Origin: Microbacterium sp. K24
GTDB taxonomy: Bacteria > Actinomycetota > Actinomycetes > Actinomycetales > Microbacteriaceae
Direction: 5' to 3'
DNA length: 64,000 nt
NCBI RefSeq assembly: GCF_004794465.1
Contig: NZ_SSDJ01000111.1
Span: 27,290-91,289 of the forward strand
Shown piece after piece: positions 17,183 through 28,900 of this stretch; within the stretch, counting starts at the first letter, position 1; each line of letters opens with the position of its first letter. A program made the position numbers and the translations under genes. The notes beneath the pieces were generated by a model that did no database searches, was not told the origin of the DNA, and saw only the letters and a program-made list of their open reading frames with translations.

Positions 17183-18313
17183 TCAGGAGGTGCGCTGCGA
17201 ACTCTCCCGGACGACGATCTCGAGAGGCAGACGCACCGCGACGGGATCGGTCGAGGGGTGCTCCAGACGACGCGCCAGAACCTGCACGGCCGCCCGTCCG
17301 AGCTCGATCATCGGCTGGCGCACCGTGGTCAGTCGCGGTCGCGACAGGGCCGCAGCCTCGATGCCGTCGAAACCCGTCACGATCAGGTCTTCCGGCACGC
17401 GCACCCCGGCCGAGCGGAAGGCATCGAGTGCGCCGAGCGCCATCTGGTCGTTGGCAGACATGAGGGCGGACGGCAGGCCGTCGGCGATCAGCGTCTCGGC
17501 TGCCCGGCGACCGGACGCGCGAGTGAAATCGCCCCGCAGCAGCGTCACGTCATCGACCCGGATGCCTGCCGCCGAGATCGCACGCGAGAATCCCTCCCAG
17601 CGCTCCGCGCCGTCCGGGGAATCCTCGGGGCCCGCGAGGAAGGCGGGCGGCGTGTCGCCCGTCTGGGCCAGCACCCGTCGCGTCAGTTCCGCCATCGCCT
17701 CGGCATTGCTGACGGTCACGTGATCGTAGCTGTCACCGCGCGCGGGACCCGAGAGCACGACGACCGGAATGCGCAGGGCGAGCCGGGCGAGCACGTCGTC
17801 GGGCACGCTCTCCGCCAGCACCACGAGCCCGTCCACGCGGCCGGCCATGTCGCGCACGGTCGATCGGTCGGGGTCGTGCCGCCCGACGCCGACCATGAGG
17901 ACGAACCCCTGCTTCCAGGCCTCCAGCTCGGCACCGCGGAGCACCTCGTCGAGGAAGAGCATCGACGGGTGCTCGGTCTCGGTATCCTCCGCATCCCGCA
18001 CGATCGTGAACGGAGGGATCACGCCCGCCGCGTCGGAGAGCACGTCGAAGGCGGGAGCCTCTTCCGCGGCGTCGAACCCCGGGAAATACAGTCCGAGCAC
18101 ACCGGTGCGCCGCTCGGCCAGCCCACGGGCGCTGCCGCTCGGGACATAGCCGAGAGCCGATACCGCGTCGAGCACGCGCTCGCGGGTCGCCGGCCGTACG
18201 GCATCCGGCGAGCGCAGCACCCGCGAGACCGTGGCGATCGAGACGCCGGCGCGGTCCGCGACGTCGTACACCGTCGCCGCCTTGCTCACGATCGCGCCCC
18301 TCTTTCCCGTCAT
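17183..18313 (-). CDS. LacI-family transcriptional regulator, probable repressor of the beta-glucoside operon
   Basis: The 376-residue protein carries a helix-turn-helix (TVYDVADRAGVSIATVSRVL, about residues 14-33), the hinge Ala-rich YVPSGSARGLA, and an effector domain ending LIVTGFDGIEAAALSRPRLTTVRQP. It lies directly upstream of the binding-protein operon in the same direction, with the palindromic operator between them, so it most likely controls that operon. Its start overlaps the methyltransferase stop by ATGA, meaning that it is expressed from the rsmI promoter as the third gene of that operon. A GTG at codon 9 is another possible start. Confidence 0.92.
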   Translation of the reverse strand: MTGKRGAIVSKAATVYDVADRAGVSIATVSRVLRSPDAVRPATRERVLDAVSALGYVPSGSARGLAERRTGVLGLYFPGFDAAEEAPAFDVLSDAAGVIPPFTIVRDAEDTETEHPSMLFLDEVLRGAELEAWKQGFVLMVGVGRHDPDRSTVRDMAGRVDGLVVLAESVPDDVLARLALRIPVVVLSGPARGDSYDHVTVSNAEAMAELTRRVLAQTGDTPPAFLAGPEDSPDGAERWEGFSRAISAAGIRVDDVTLLRGDFTRASGRRAAETLIADGLPSALMSANDQMALGALDAFRSAGVRVPEDLIVTGFDGIEAAALSRPRLTTVRQPMIELGRAAVQVLARRLEHPSTDPVAVRLPLEIVVRESSQRTS

Positions 18314-19041
18314 CGTGCCCAGGGTACCCGGCGCGCGATCAGAGCTCCGTGGGGGCGCACGCTCATCTCACCGGGTCGGCGCTCGCGCTGCTCGGTGAAG
18401 GTCACCTCGAACCCGGCATCCGTCAGCAGCTCCGAGAGGACCTCCGCCAACCAGAAGTACGCGGTCGTGACGGCGTGAGCGAACGGCTCGCGCGGCTCTC
18501 CGACGAAGAAGCCGAGCAGGAGGCTGCCGCCGGGCGCGAGCACCCGCGCGAACTCGGCGAGCACGGCAGGCACATCCACGGGATCGGCGTGGATCAGGGA
18601 GTACCAGGCGAGGATGCCCCCGACAGACCTGTCCTCCACGGGAAGCGCGCTGAACGACGCGAGTTCGAAGCGAAGCTCGGGGTGGTCCTGTCGCGCGAAG
18701 CGCAGGAACTCGGCCGAGATGTCGACGCCGACGACCTCGCGGCCGCCCTCGCCGAGGAACCGCGTCCAGTGGCCGGGTCCGCACCCCGCATCCAGGAGCA
18801 GTCCGGGCGTCCCATCCCGCCAGCGCGCGATCAGGCCGCAATCGCGCGGATCCATCAGCTCGATGCTTCCGCCCAGCCGCATGTAGTCGACGGCTCTCCT
18901 GTCGTACGCGATCGCGACGGCGGCATCCGCGTCTTCCGGACGCTTCGCGAGGACATGTGCGTCAGCCGAGGATGAATTCGGTGGGTACGTCCTCGGCGGG
19001 CGCTTTCGTCCTTCGGACGTGCTCCCGATGTCGGGGCTCAT
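18310..19041 (-). CDS. Class I SAM-dependent methyltransferase
   Basis: The 243-residue protein has a Rossmann-type methyltransferase domain. Motif I reads LLLDAGCGPGHWTRFL (81-96), VVGVDISAEFLRFAR supplies the acidic ribose ligand, and a late motif reads ARVLAPGGSLLLGFF. It belongs to the broad Methyltransf_11/25 group, acting on small molecules or unknown targets. The first 30 residues are low-complexity and probably flexible. It overlaps rsmI upstream and the LacI gene downstream by 4 bp each, so it is translated as the middle gene of that set. The substrate is not known; nothing links it to rRNA beyond its position. Confidence 0.87.
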   Translation of the reverse strand: MSPDIGSTSEGRKRPPRTYPPNSSSADAHVLAKRPEDADAAVAIAYDRRAVDYMRLGGSIELMDPRDCGLIARWRDGTPGLLLDAGCGPGHWTRFLGEGGREVVGVDISAEFLRFARQDHPELRFELASFSALPVEDRSVGGILAWYSLIHADPVDVPAVLAEFARVLAPGGSLLLGFFVGEPREPFAHAVTTAYFWLAEVLSELLTDAGFEVTFTEQRERRPGEMSVRPHGALIARRVPWAR

Positions 19042-19859
19042 GACGAGCGGGCGGCCAGAGCGGCCTGATACAGATCCCGGGAGGAGAGTCCGGTGAGCGC
19101 GGCGACCTCGGACGCGGCGTCCTTGAGTCGGATGCCGTCGGCGACGAGCTTCTGCACCTGGGCGAGAGCATCTTCGGGAGAGGCGTCCCGCCGCGTGGCG
19201 CCTTCGACGACCACGACGATCTCGCCCTTCACGCCGTTCTCCGCCCAGGCGACGAGTTCGGATGCCGTGCCCCGGCGCACTTCCTCGTAGAACTTCGTCA
19301 GCTCGCGGCACACGGCGATCCGGCGGGCATCGCCGAAGGCGGCGCCCATATCGGCGAGAGCACTCGCGAGGCGGGCCGGCGACTCGAAGAACACCATCGT
19401 GCGCGCCTCTCCCGCCAGGCCGCGCAGGACGGAGCGGCGCTCCCCCGGTTTGCGCGGGAGGAACCCCTCGAACGTGAACCGGTCGGTCGGGAGACCCGAG
19501 ATCGCGAGAGCCATCAGCACGGCACTCGGTCCGGGGATCGCCGTCACGGTCACCCCCTGCGCGACGGCCTCGGCCACCAGACCGTAGCCGGGATCGCTCA
19601 CGGTCGGCATGCCCGCGTCGCTCATCACGACGACGTCGGACTCGGCGGCGAGCGTCGCGATCTCCGCCGCCTTCTGCTTCTCGTTGTGATCGTGCAGCGC
19701 GATGAGCCTCGGGCGGTTGTCGATCTGCAGCGCCTTCAGGAGCTTCTGCGTGGTGCGGGTATCTTCGGCGACGATCGTCTCCGCGTTCTCGAGCACCTCC
19801 ACCAGGCGACGGGATACGTCGCCGAGATTTCCGATCGGCGTGGCAGCGAGGATGATCAC
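19038..19859 (-). CDS. rsmI: 16S rRNA (cytidine1402-2'-O)-methyltransferase
   Basis: RsmI adds the 2'-O-methyl group to C1402 in the decoding centre of 16S rRNA. The 273-residue protein is a tetrapyrrole-methylase-fold enzyme, starting IILAATPIGNLGDVSRRLVE and with AIPGPSAVLMALAISGLP and FEGFLPRKPGERR, all diagnostic of the RsmI family. The C-terminus carries the short extra helical domain. The start is GTG at 19859, preceded after six bases by TATGCT. It is divergent from pmt, an arrangement widely conserved in actinobacteria (also in Mycobacterium). Confidence 0.95.
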   Translation of the reverse strand: MIILAATPIGNLGDVSRRLVEVLENAETIVAEDTRTTQKLLKALQIDNRPRLIALHDHNEKQKAAEIATLAAESDVVVMSDAGMPTVSDPGYGLVAEAVAQGVTVTAIPGPSAVLMALAISGLPTDRFTFEGFLPRKPGERRSVLRGLAGEARTMVFFESPARLASALADMGAAFGDARRIAVCRELTKFYEEVRRGTASELVAWAENGVKGEIVVVVEGATRRDASPEDALAQVQKLVADGIRLKDAASEVAALTGLSSRDLYQAALAARSS

Positions 19860-19865
19860 CCGCTC

Positions 19866-19888
19866 AGCATAGGCGCGTTGTCTAGGCT
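19866..19888. promoter_or_regulatory. Divergent leaderless promoters of rsmI and pmt
   Basis: TATGCT (19871 to 19866, minus strand) precedes the rsmI GTG by six bases and TAGGCT (19883-19888) precedes the pmt GTG by six bases. The whole divergent spacer is only 35 bp, too short for two leaders with ribosome sites. Confidence 0.6.
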
Positions 19889-19894
19889 GGACCG

Positions 19895-21448
19895 GTGACC
19901 GCGCCCGTGCCTCTGCTGCCTGCTCCCGAGGACCGGTCGACGCGCTACGGACAGCTGCGCGATCGCCTGCTGCAGAGCCCGGACTGGGGTCGCGCCATCC
20001 ACTGGCTCGCCCCGCTGATCGTCACGGCCGTCGCCGCCGTGCTGCGCCTGGTGAACCTCGGCCACCCGCACCAGCTCGCCTTCGACGAGACCTACTACGT
20101 CAAGGACGCCTGGTCTCTGTGGACGCTCGGCTACGAGGGCGTCTGGGGCGAGAACGCCAACGAGGCCTTCATCACCCTGCAGGAGCTGCCGCTCTCCGAC
20201 AAGGGCGCGTTCGTCGTGCATCCGCCGCTCGGCAAGTGGCTCATCGCTCTCGGGATGGCCATCGGCGGGCCCGACAACAGCGCGGGCTGGCGGCTGGCGA
20301 CGGCGGTGCTCGGCACGGCATCCGTGCTGCTCGTGTACCTGATCGCGCGTCGACTGAGCGGTTCGGTCGTCGTGGCGACAGTCGCCGGCGCTCTGCTCGC
20401 GATCGACGGCCTGAGCATCGTGCTGAGCCGGATCGCCCTGCTCGACGGCATCCTCACGTTCTTCATCCTGCTCGGGGTGCTGTTCGTGCTGATCGATCGG
20501 CAGCGGACGATCCCGCTGCTCGAACGACGCGACCCCGAAGCGCCCGATCCGTTCTGGGGCCCGGTGCTGTGGCGCCGGCCGTGGCTCATCGCCGCCGGGG
20601 CCGCGCTGGGCGCGGCATCCGCGGTGAAGTGGTCGGGACTGTACGCTCTGGCCGCCTTCGGGCTCTACGTCGTCGTGACGGATGCTCTCGCTCGCCGTCG
20701 TGCCGGCGTGGTCCTCTGGCCCACCGCCGCCGCGTTCCGGCAAGGCCCGGTGTCGTTCGTGATGATGGTGTTCCCCGCGCTCGCGGTGTACCTCGTGAGC
20801 TGGTCCGGATGGCTCGTCACGGCCGGCGGCTACGACCGGCAGACCGACGCGAACCCCCTCGTGGCGCTGTGGAAGTACCACCAGTCGATCCTCGGATTCC
20901 ACGTCGGGCTGACCAAGGGCCATCCCTACGCGAGCCCCGCCTGGGAGTGGCCGTTCCTGCTGCGTCCGACGGCGGTGTGGGTCGGTTCGGACCCCGGTCC
21001 CTGCGGCACCGACCACTGCATCGCGGTGATCTCGTCGATCCCGAACCCGCTGATCTGGTACGGCGGCGTCGCGGCGGCGGTGTATCTGCTCTTCCTGCTG
21101 GTGCGCGGCTGGATCATCCGCCGGCCGGTCGGGGCCGAGGTCGGACTGCCGCTCGTCGGCCTCGCGGCGACCTACCTGCCGTGGTTGATGTTCCCCGAGC
21201 GCACGATCTTCCAGTTCTACACGGTCGTGATGATGCCGTTCCTCGTGATCGCGCTCGCTCTGACGCTGCGGATCATCGCGGGCCGACGAGAGGATCCCCT
21301 GTACCGGCGGCAGTCGGGCGAGCGCACGGTGATGATCTGCCTGGCCGTCATCGTGCTGGTATCGGCGTTCTTCTACCCCGTCTGGACCGGCATGAGCGTG
21401 CCGTACCAGTTCTGGCTCCTGCACAACTGGCTGCCGGGCTGGGTGTGA
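19895..21448 (+). CDS. pmt: Dolichyl-phosphate-mannose-type protein O-mannosyltransferase
   Basis: The 517-residue membrane protein is a GT39 O-mannosyltransferase. It transfers mannose from polyprenyl-phosphate-mannose to Ser/Thr of proteins during Sec export. It has about ten to eleven hydrophobic helices. FDETYYVKDAWSL in the first external loop holds the catalytic Asp-Glu pair, and HPPLGKWLIALGM follows. A C-terminal PYQFWLLHNWLPGW ends the protein. Start GTG at 19895. Orthologues in mycobacteria and corynebacteria glycosylate secreted lipoproteins, so the lipoproteins in this window could be substrates. Confidence 0.95.
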   Translation: MTAPVPLLPAPEDRSTRYGQLRDRLLQSPDWGRAIHWLAPLIVTAVAAVLRLVNLGHPHQLAFDETYYVKDAWSLWTLGYEGVWGENANEAFITLQELPLSDKGAFVVHPPLGKWLIALGMAIGGPDNSAGWRLATAVLGTASVLLVYLIARRLSGSVVVATVAGALLAIDGLSIVLSRIALLDGILTFFILLGVLFVLIDRQRTIPLLERRDPEAPDPFWGPVLWRRPWLIAAGAALGAASAVKWSGLYALAAFGLYVVVTDALARRRAGVVLWPTAAAFRQGPVSFVMMVFPALAVYLVSWSGWLVTAGGYDRQTDANPLVALWKYHQSILGFHVGLTKGHPYASPAWEWPFLLRPTAVWVGSDPGPCGTDHCIAVISSIPNPLIWYGGVAAAVYLLFLLVRGWIIRRPVGAEVGLPLVGLAATYLPWLMFPERTIFQFYTVVMMPFLVIALALTLRIIAGRREDPLYRRQSGERTVMICLAVIVLVSAFFYPVWTGMSVPYQFWLLHNWLPGWV

Positions 21449-21449
21449 G

Positions 21450-21466
21450 GCGCTGAGCCTCAGCGC
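21450..21466. terminator. Short hairpin between convergent pmt and the DUF255 gene
   Basis: GCGCTGA-GCC-TCAGCGC is a perfect 7-bp stem with a 3-base loop just after the pmt stop and across the last codon of the opposing gene. It lacks a T-run. It could serve both directions as a weak terminator. Confidence 0.4.
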
Positions 21467-23259
21467 GTGGCGGAGAGTGCGGCGGGGTCGCTCACCGGCA
21501 GCCGGCACACGAATGCGTGGCAGTCGTACGCACGCTCGGCGAAGGCGGCCTTTCCCTCGAAGAGCTCGAACCCGGCTCTGGCGAAGGCCTCGGCCTGTGC
21601 CGGGGTGACCACGGCGATCACGTCGGCGTCGGTGCGCCGCGCCGCGCCGGCGAGTGCACCGGCGGGGTCTGCCGTGACGGTCACGACCTGACGCGGAGCG
21701 GACGCCAGACCCGCCGCGAGCCGCAGCAGACTGCCGTGCGCGAAGGGCTGCTCGACCGCGCGGACGGCCAGCGATCGGACGGTCGCCGCCGCAGCCTCGC
21801 GGTACCGGTCCCCCGCTCCCAGCCTCCAGGCGGTGAGGGATGCCGCTGCGACAGCGGAGGCATCCGAGGGGAGATCACCGTCGGTCTCGTCGGGTGAGGT
21901 CGCGATGCCGTTGGCCGTCAGCAGCGGATCGCCGCCGACGCCTTCGAGCGCATCGTCGAGGAGACCGCGAGCCGTCATCGCCCAGGAGGGCTCGCCCGTC
22001 GCCGTGGCGAGGGCGAACAACCCGTCGGCCAGGAGTCCCAGGTCGGCGGCCGTCGCGACCGCAGCCGAGGGGACGCCGTCGAGGGATGCCCGCACGAGCG
22101 CGCCGCTGGCATCGCGATTGACGTGCAGCACGTGCACCGCGGCCGCGGCGGCCGCATCGATCCACGAGGGCTCGTCGAGAACGACGCCGGCGCGGGCAAG
22201 GGCCTTGATCGCGAGCCCGTTCCAGCCCGTGATGACCTTGCCGTCGACCGCCGGCGGCTGCAGCTCGGCGCGCTCCGACACGGGGCGCAGGTAGTAGCCG
22301 CCCTCGCTGCGGGCACCGTCGATCCAGGACTCGGAGTCCTGAGCGGAGCCGAAGCCGCCGCCGTCGCGCTGCAGCGTCGCCAGGAGGAAGGTCGCGATGC
22401 CGCGCGCGGTCCCGTGGTCTCCGGCATCGAGAGCGACCTCGAGAAGCTGCGCGTTGTCGGTCAGCATCCGCTCGTAGTGCGGCACGGTCCAGTCGCGCTG
22501 GGTCGCGTACCGGAAGAAACCGCCGTCCTCGTCCCGCAGGGCGGATCCGGCCATCGCGGTGAGCGCGCGCTGGGCCGATGCCGCGGCATCCGGAGCGTGC
22601 TGCCGAATCAGCGGGTCCTGCAGGAACCGCAGCGTCGTGGCGACCGGGAACTTCGGGGCGCTGCCGTATCCGCCGAAGGCGCGATCCTCCCGGGCGGCGA
22701 TCGTCTCGGCCGCGGCGGCGATGGCGGCAGGGTCCGGCAGGTCTGATGGGACGGATTCGGCCGCACGCGCGAGCGCGTCGGTCACGGCATCCGCCGACTC
22801 CTCGGCCTGTGCGCGACGCAGCGTCCACGCCTCCTGGACGGCCGCGAGCACGTCCCGGAACGCCGGCATCGGCGGGCGAGCCTCCGGCGGCCAGTACGTG
22901 CCGGCATAGAACGCCCGTCCACGAGGGGTGGCGAACACGGTGAGCGGCCAGCCCAGATTCTGCGTGAAGGCGGATGCCGCGGCCATGTACGCGCCGTCGA
23001 CCTCCGGGTGCTCCTCGCGGTCGACCTTCACGGCCACGAAGCCGTCGTTCATCAGAGCAGCCGTCGCCGGATCGGCGAACGACTCCCTCGCCATCACGTG
23101 GCACCAGTGACACGTCGAGTAGCCGATCGAGATCAGCAGCGGCACATCGCGCCGCTGCGCCTCGGCGAACGCCTCCTCGCCCCAGGGGTACCACTCCACG
23201 GGGTTGTCGGCGTGCGCTCGCAGGTACGGGCTGAGGGTGTCGGCGAGCCGGTTGGTCAT
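21460..23259 (-). CDS. DUF255 thioredoxin-fold protein (YyaL / SSP411 family)
   Basis: The 599-residue protein has an N-terminal thioredoxin-like domain with the family motif [14 protein letters not shown] (CxxC at C50 and C53) after [13 protein letters not shown], then a six-hairpin alpha/alpha barrel like that of sugar epimerases ([34 protein letters not shown]). Length and domain order match the family from bacteria to man. The biochemical role is unsettled; roles in thiol redox and in carbohydrate modification have been suggested. The ATG at 23259 follows TAGCGT by six bases. Some loops are shorter than in the typical 650-700-residue members. Confidence 0.93.
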   Translation of the reverse strand: MTNRLADTLSPYLRAHADNPVEWYPWGEEAFAEAQRRDVPLLISIGYSTCHWCHVMARESFADPATAALMNDGFVAVKVDREEHPEVDGAYMAAASAFTQNLGWPLTVFATPRGRAFYAGTYWPPEARPPMPAFRDVLAAVQEAWTLRRAQAEESADAVTDALARAAESVPSDLPDPAAIAAAAETIAAREDRAFGGYGSAPKFPVATTLRFLQDPLIRQHAPDAAASAQRALTAMAGSALRDEDGGFFRYATQRDWTVPHYERMLTDNAQLLEVALDAGDHGTARGIATFLLATLQRDGGGFGSAQDSESWIDGARSEGGYYLRPVSERAELQPPAVDGKVITGWNGLAIKALARAGVVLDEPSWIDAAAAAAVHVLHVNRDASGALVRASLDGVPSAAVATAADLGLLADGLFALATATGEPSWAMTARGLLDDALEGVGGDPLLTANGIATSPDETDGDLPSDASAVAAASLTAWRLGAGDRYREAAAATVRSLAVRAVEQPFAHGSLLRLAAGLASAPRQVVTVTADPAGALAGAARRTDADVIAVVTPAQAEAFARAGFELFEGKAAFAERAYDCHAFVCRLPVSDPAALSATR

Positions 23260-23265
23260 GCTCTC

Positions 23266-23271
23266 ACGCTA
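23266..23271 (-). promoter_or_regulatory. -10 element of the DUF255 gene
   Basis: TAGCGT lies six bases (GAGAGC) before the ATG at 23259, with no separate ribosome site. Confidence 0.5.
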
Positions 23272-23291
23272 CGCCGCCCGCCGGCGCACGG

Positions 23292-23861
23292 TCACGAGAC
23301 GAGCAGCTCCACCGGCCGCGACGCGGCGTAGCCCACGAGCGGCAGGGCGCGCTCGGCGGCGAGGGAGATCCGCGACTGCAGGATCTCGGAGGCGATCTCG
23401 TAGCCGTCGAAGTCGGTGTCGCTCGCATAGACGCCGAGTGGCAGCGTGAGCGCCTGGAAGAAGCCGAACAGCGGGCGCAGCTGATGCTCGATGATCAGCG
23501 CGTGCCGCTCGCCACCGCCGGTCGCCGCCAGCAGCACCGGCTTGCCGACCAGGTCGTACTGTCCGACGAAGTCGAAGAGGTGCTTGAAGAGGCCGGTGAA
23601 CGAGGCCCGGTAGACGGGGCTCCCGACGATCAGCAGGTCGGCGGTCTCGATCGCGCGCAGCTTCTCCTCGACCTCGGGCGGAAGCTGATCGCGACGCAGC
23701 GCCCCGGCGAGACCGGGCCCGATCTCCGTGAGTTCGATCAGCTGTGCCTCGATCGGGGCTCGCTCGCCGATGGCGGCCGTGATCGCGCGGACGAGGGCGG
23801 TCGTCTTGCTCGGCTCGTGCAGGGAACCCGACACGGCGACGACGCGGAACGGAGCTGTCAT
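23292..23861 (-). CDS. NAD(P)H-dependent FMN reductase, MsuE/SsuE-like
   Basis: The 189-residue flavodoxin-fold protein starts RVVAVSGSLHEPSKTTALV, with the FMN-phosphate loop SGSLHEPSKT, and contains IVGSPVYRASFTGLFKHLFD, the flavin-site segment of the MsuE/SsuE subfamily. Such enzymes supply reduced FMN to two-component monooxygenases that release sulfite from alkanesulfonates. No monooxygenase is adjacent, but four luciferase-like candidates lie at 37-54 kb in this window and no other flavin reductase is visible, so it may serve them. The start MTAPFRVV at 23861 is preferred over one 48 bases upstream because TACCGT lies seven bases before it. Confidence 0.88.
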   Translation of the reverse strand: MTAPFRVVAVSGSLHEPSKTTALVRAITAAIGERAPIEAQLIELTEIGPGLAGALRRDQLPPEVEEKLRAIETADLLIVGSPVYRASFTGLFKHLFDFVGQYDLVGKPVLLAATGGGERHALIIEHQLRPLFGFFQALTLPLGVYASDTDFDGYEIASEILQSRISLAAERALPLVGYAASRPVELLVS

Positions 23862-23868
23862 GACCTCG

Positions 23869-23874
23869 ACGGTA
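23869..23874 (-). promoter_or_regulatory. -10 element of the FMN reductase gene
   Basis: TACCGT lies seven bases before the ATG at 23861, just downstream of the strong hairpin at 23883-23917, consistent with a separate transcript. Confidence 0.45.
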
Positions 23875-23882
23875 CCCACGAC

Positions 23883-23917
23883 GACGCCCCGTGTCGCGGG
23901 CGGCGACACGGGGCGTC
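23883..23917 (-). terminator. Strong rho-independent-like hairpin after the aldo/keto reductase gene
   Basis: Two 15-base arms (GACGCCCCGTGTCGC and its exact complement GCGACACGGGGCGTC) flank a 5-base loop. It lies 16 bp after the stop of the minus-strand reductase and 21 bp before the FMN reductase start. There is no U-run, as in many actinobacterial I-shaped terminators. Confidence 0.85.
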
Positions 23918-23933
23918 ATGTGAGCAGTGCGGG

Positions 23934-25932
<1,999 letters not shown>

Positions 25933-25936
<4 letters not shown>

Positions 25937-25955
25937 GACGTTGCTCACGTCATGA
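25933..25955. promoter_or_regulatory. Perfect inverted repeat across a start codon
   Basis: TCATGACGT-TGCTC-ACGTCATGA has two 9-base arms with a 5-base loop. The right arm in the minus-strand reading contains the ATG of the DUF418-like gene. It could be an operator or an mRNA hairpin that hides the start. Confidence 0.55.
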
Positions 25956-25983
25956 TCGTATGGGGCGATTCCCGGCATACGAT
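25955..25983. promoter_or_regulatory. Divergent identical -10 elements for hrpA and the DUF418-like gene
   Basis: ATCGTATG (25955-25962) and CATACGAT (25976-25983) are exact complements 13 bp apart. They give TACGAT as -10 in each direction. On the plus strand it is followed by GGAGGG and the hrpA ATG at 25992; on the minus strand it is 18 bp before the ATG at 25936. Confidence 0.5.
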
Positions 25984-25991
25984 GGAGGGCT

Positions 25992-28900
25992 ATGTCTGCG
26001 ACCCTCCCCGTGATCGTCTACCCGCCGGAACTGCCCGTCAGTGCCGCCCGGGAGGAGATCGCCGACGCCATCCGCGACAACCAGGTCGTGATCGTCGCCG
26101 GCGCGACCGGTTCGGGGAAGACGACCCAGCTTCCGAAGATCGCGCTCGAGCTCGGTCGGGAGCGCATCGCGCACACGCAGCCGCGCCGTCTGGCCGCCCG
26201 CACGATCGCGGAGCGCGTGGCGGAAGAGCTGCAGGTCGAGCTCGGCACCCTGGTCGGCTACAAGGTGCGGTTCACCGACAAGGTGTCCGACGAGACGCGC
26301 ATCGCGCTGATGACCGACGGCATCCTCCTCAACGAGATCCATCGCGACCGGCTGCTCACCCGCTACGACACGATCATCATCGATGAGGCGCACGAGCGCT
26401 CGCTCAACGTCGACTTCCTGATCGGCTACCTCGTGCGCATCCTGCCGGAGCGTCCCGATCTCAAGGTGATCATCACCTCGGCGACGATCGATCCGGAGAG
26501 CTTCGCGAAGCACTTCGCCCCGGCCGGCGGCGACCCCGCGCCCATCATCGAGGTGTCGGGCCGCACGTACCCGGTGGAGATCCGCTACCGCGCACAGACG
26601 GAGGAGACCGAGGAAGAGGACGAGGTGTCGGCGATCGTGGCCGCGCTGCGCGAACTCGACCGCGAGGAACCCGGCGACGTGCTCGTCTTCCTGCCCGGCG
26701 AGGCCGAGATCCGGGATGCGGCGGATGCCGTGCGCGGCGCCTACGCGAAGGATCGCTCCCCCACGGAGGTGCTCCCGCTGTATGGGCGGCTGTCGGCGGC
26801 CGAGCAGCATCGGGTCTTCGAACGCAGCCGCGTAGCGGGCGTGCGCCGTCGGGTCGTCCTCGCCACGAACGTCGCGGAGACGAGCCTCACGGTTCCCGGC
26901 ATCCGCTACGTGATCGACACGGGCACGGCCCGCATCTCCCGTTACAGCAACCGCTCGAAGGTGCAGCAGCTGCCGATCGAGGCGATCTCGCAGGCCTCGG
27001 CGAATCAGCGCGCCGGCCGCGCCGGACGAACGAGCGACGGCATCGCGATCCGGCTGTACTCCGAGGAGGACTTCGACAGGCGTCCGGAGTTCACCGAGCC
27101 GGAGATCCTGCGCACCTCTCTCGCCTCGGTGATCCTGCAGATGCTGTCGCTCGGCTTCGGCGACATCACGGCCTTCCCCTTCCTCACGCCGCCCGATTCG
27201 CGCGGCGTGAAAGCGGCCTTCGACCTGCTCACCGAGCTCGGCGCGGTCGAACCGTCACGACGCGACGACTCTCCGCACCTCACCCGCGTCGGCCGCGACA
27301 TCTCGCGGATGCCCATCGATCCGCGGTTCGCCCGCATGCTGATCGAGGCCGGCCGCCACGGGGTCACGAACGACGTGCTGCCGATCGTGTCGGGTCTGAC
27401 GATCCAGGATGTCCGCGAGCGACCCGAGGAGCGCCGCGAGGCCGCCGACCGGCTGCATGCCCGCTTCGTCGACCCGACGAGCGACTTCCTCACCCTGCTG
27501 AACCTCTGGAACCACCTGCGCGAGCAGCAGCGCGAGCTCGGATCGAGCGCCTTCCGCCGACTCTGCCGCTCGGAGCATCTGAACTACGTGCGCGTGCGCG
27601 AGTGGTTCGACGTGCACCGTCAGCTGCGCACCCTGGTGAAGACGACGGGCCCTTCGTCAGGCTCAGGGACCCCGCAGGGTGCGCCGGATCCCGACGCGAT
27701 CCACCGCGCCCTGCTGTCGGGTCTGCTGTCGCAGATCGGCATCCTCGACGAGCGCACCGCACCGGCAGGCAAGGCGCATTCCCCCGCCAAGGAGGCGAAG
27801 GGTCGCCGCATCGCGGAGTACCGCGGAGCACGCGGCATCCGCTTCTCGATCTTCCCCGGCTCGGGCCTCCGCAAGAAGAGCCCGCAGGCGGTGATGGCGG
27901 CCGAGATCGTCGAGACCTCGCGCACGTTCGCCCGCACGGTCGCCGCGATCGATCCCGCCTGGGCCGAGCCCCTCGCCGGAGACCTCGCCAAGCGGCAGGT
28001 CACCGAGCCGCACTGGTCGAAGGATGCCGGTGCCGCCGTCGCGTTCGAGAAGGTGACGCTCTTCGGCGTGGAGATCATCCCCCGCCGCCGCGTGCAGTTC
28101 GCCCGCATCGACCGGGCCGCGTCGCGCGAGCTGTTCGTGCGGCACGCGCTCGTCGAAGGCGAGTGGGATCCATCGCGGATCGACAAGCGGGTCAGCGCGT
28201 TCTGGCGCAGCAACGGCGAGCTCCGCAAGCGCTTGGAGAAGCTCGAGGAGCGCGAGCGGCGCCGCGACATCCTCGCCGGCGACGAGGCCGTGTTCCGGTT
28301 CTACGACGAGCGGATCCCCGCCGAGGTGTTCGACGTGCGCTCCTTCGAGGCGTGGTGGCGCGAAGCCCTGCAGAAGACTCCGAAGCTGCTGGTCATGCGC
28401 GAGGGCGACCTGCTCGACGACGAGGCCCGGGCCGATCAGAGCGAGTTCCCGACGCGGTGGACGCAGGGCGATCAGGTGCTCGGCCTCGCGTATCGGTTCG
28501 AGCCCGGCGCCGACGACGACGGTGTGAGCGTGGTCGTGCCGCTGCCGCTGCTCGCCCAGATCGAGGACCGCGGGTTCGACTGGCAGGTGCCGGGTCTGCG
28601 GGCGGAACTCGTGACCGGACTCCTGCGCGCACTCCCGAAGGCCATCCGCCGCCACGTCGTCCCAGCCGCCGACTGGGCCGAGAAGTTCGGCGCCGAGCTC
28701 GCGGACCAGGGCCCGGAGAATCACGGCGGCCTGCCGCCGCGATCGCTCAAGGAGGCGCTCGCACGACTGATCCAGCCGCTGGCGAACCAGCTCGTCGCAG
28801 CGAGCGACTTCGAAGACGACCGCGTGCCGGCGCACCTGCGGATGAACTTCCGGGCCGTCGACGAGCGGGGCCGGGTCGCCGGATCGAACCGCGACCTGCG

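Noticed and set aside
18666..18674. CGAAGCGAA inside the methyltransferase gene
   Set aside because: It lies in coding DNA without the companion motif, so it is taken as chance.
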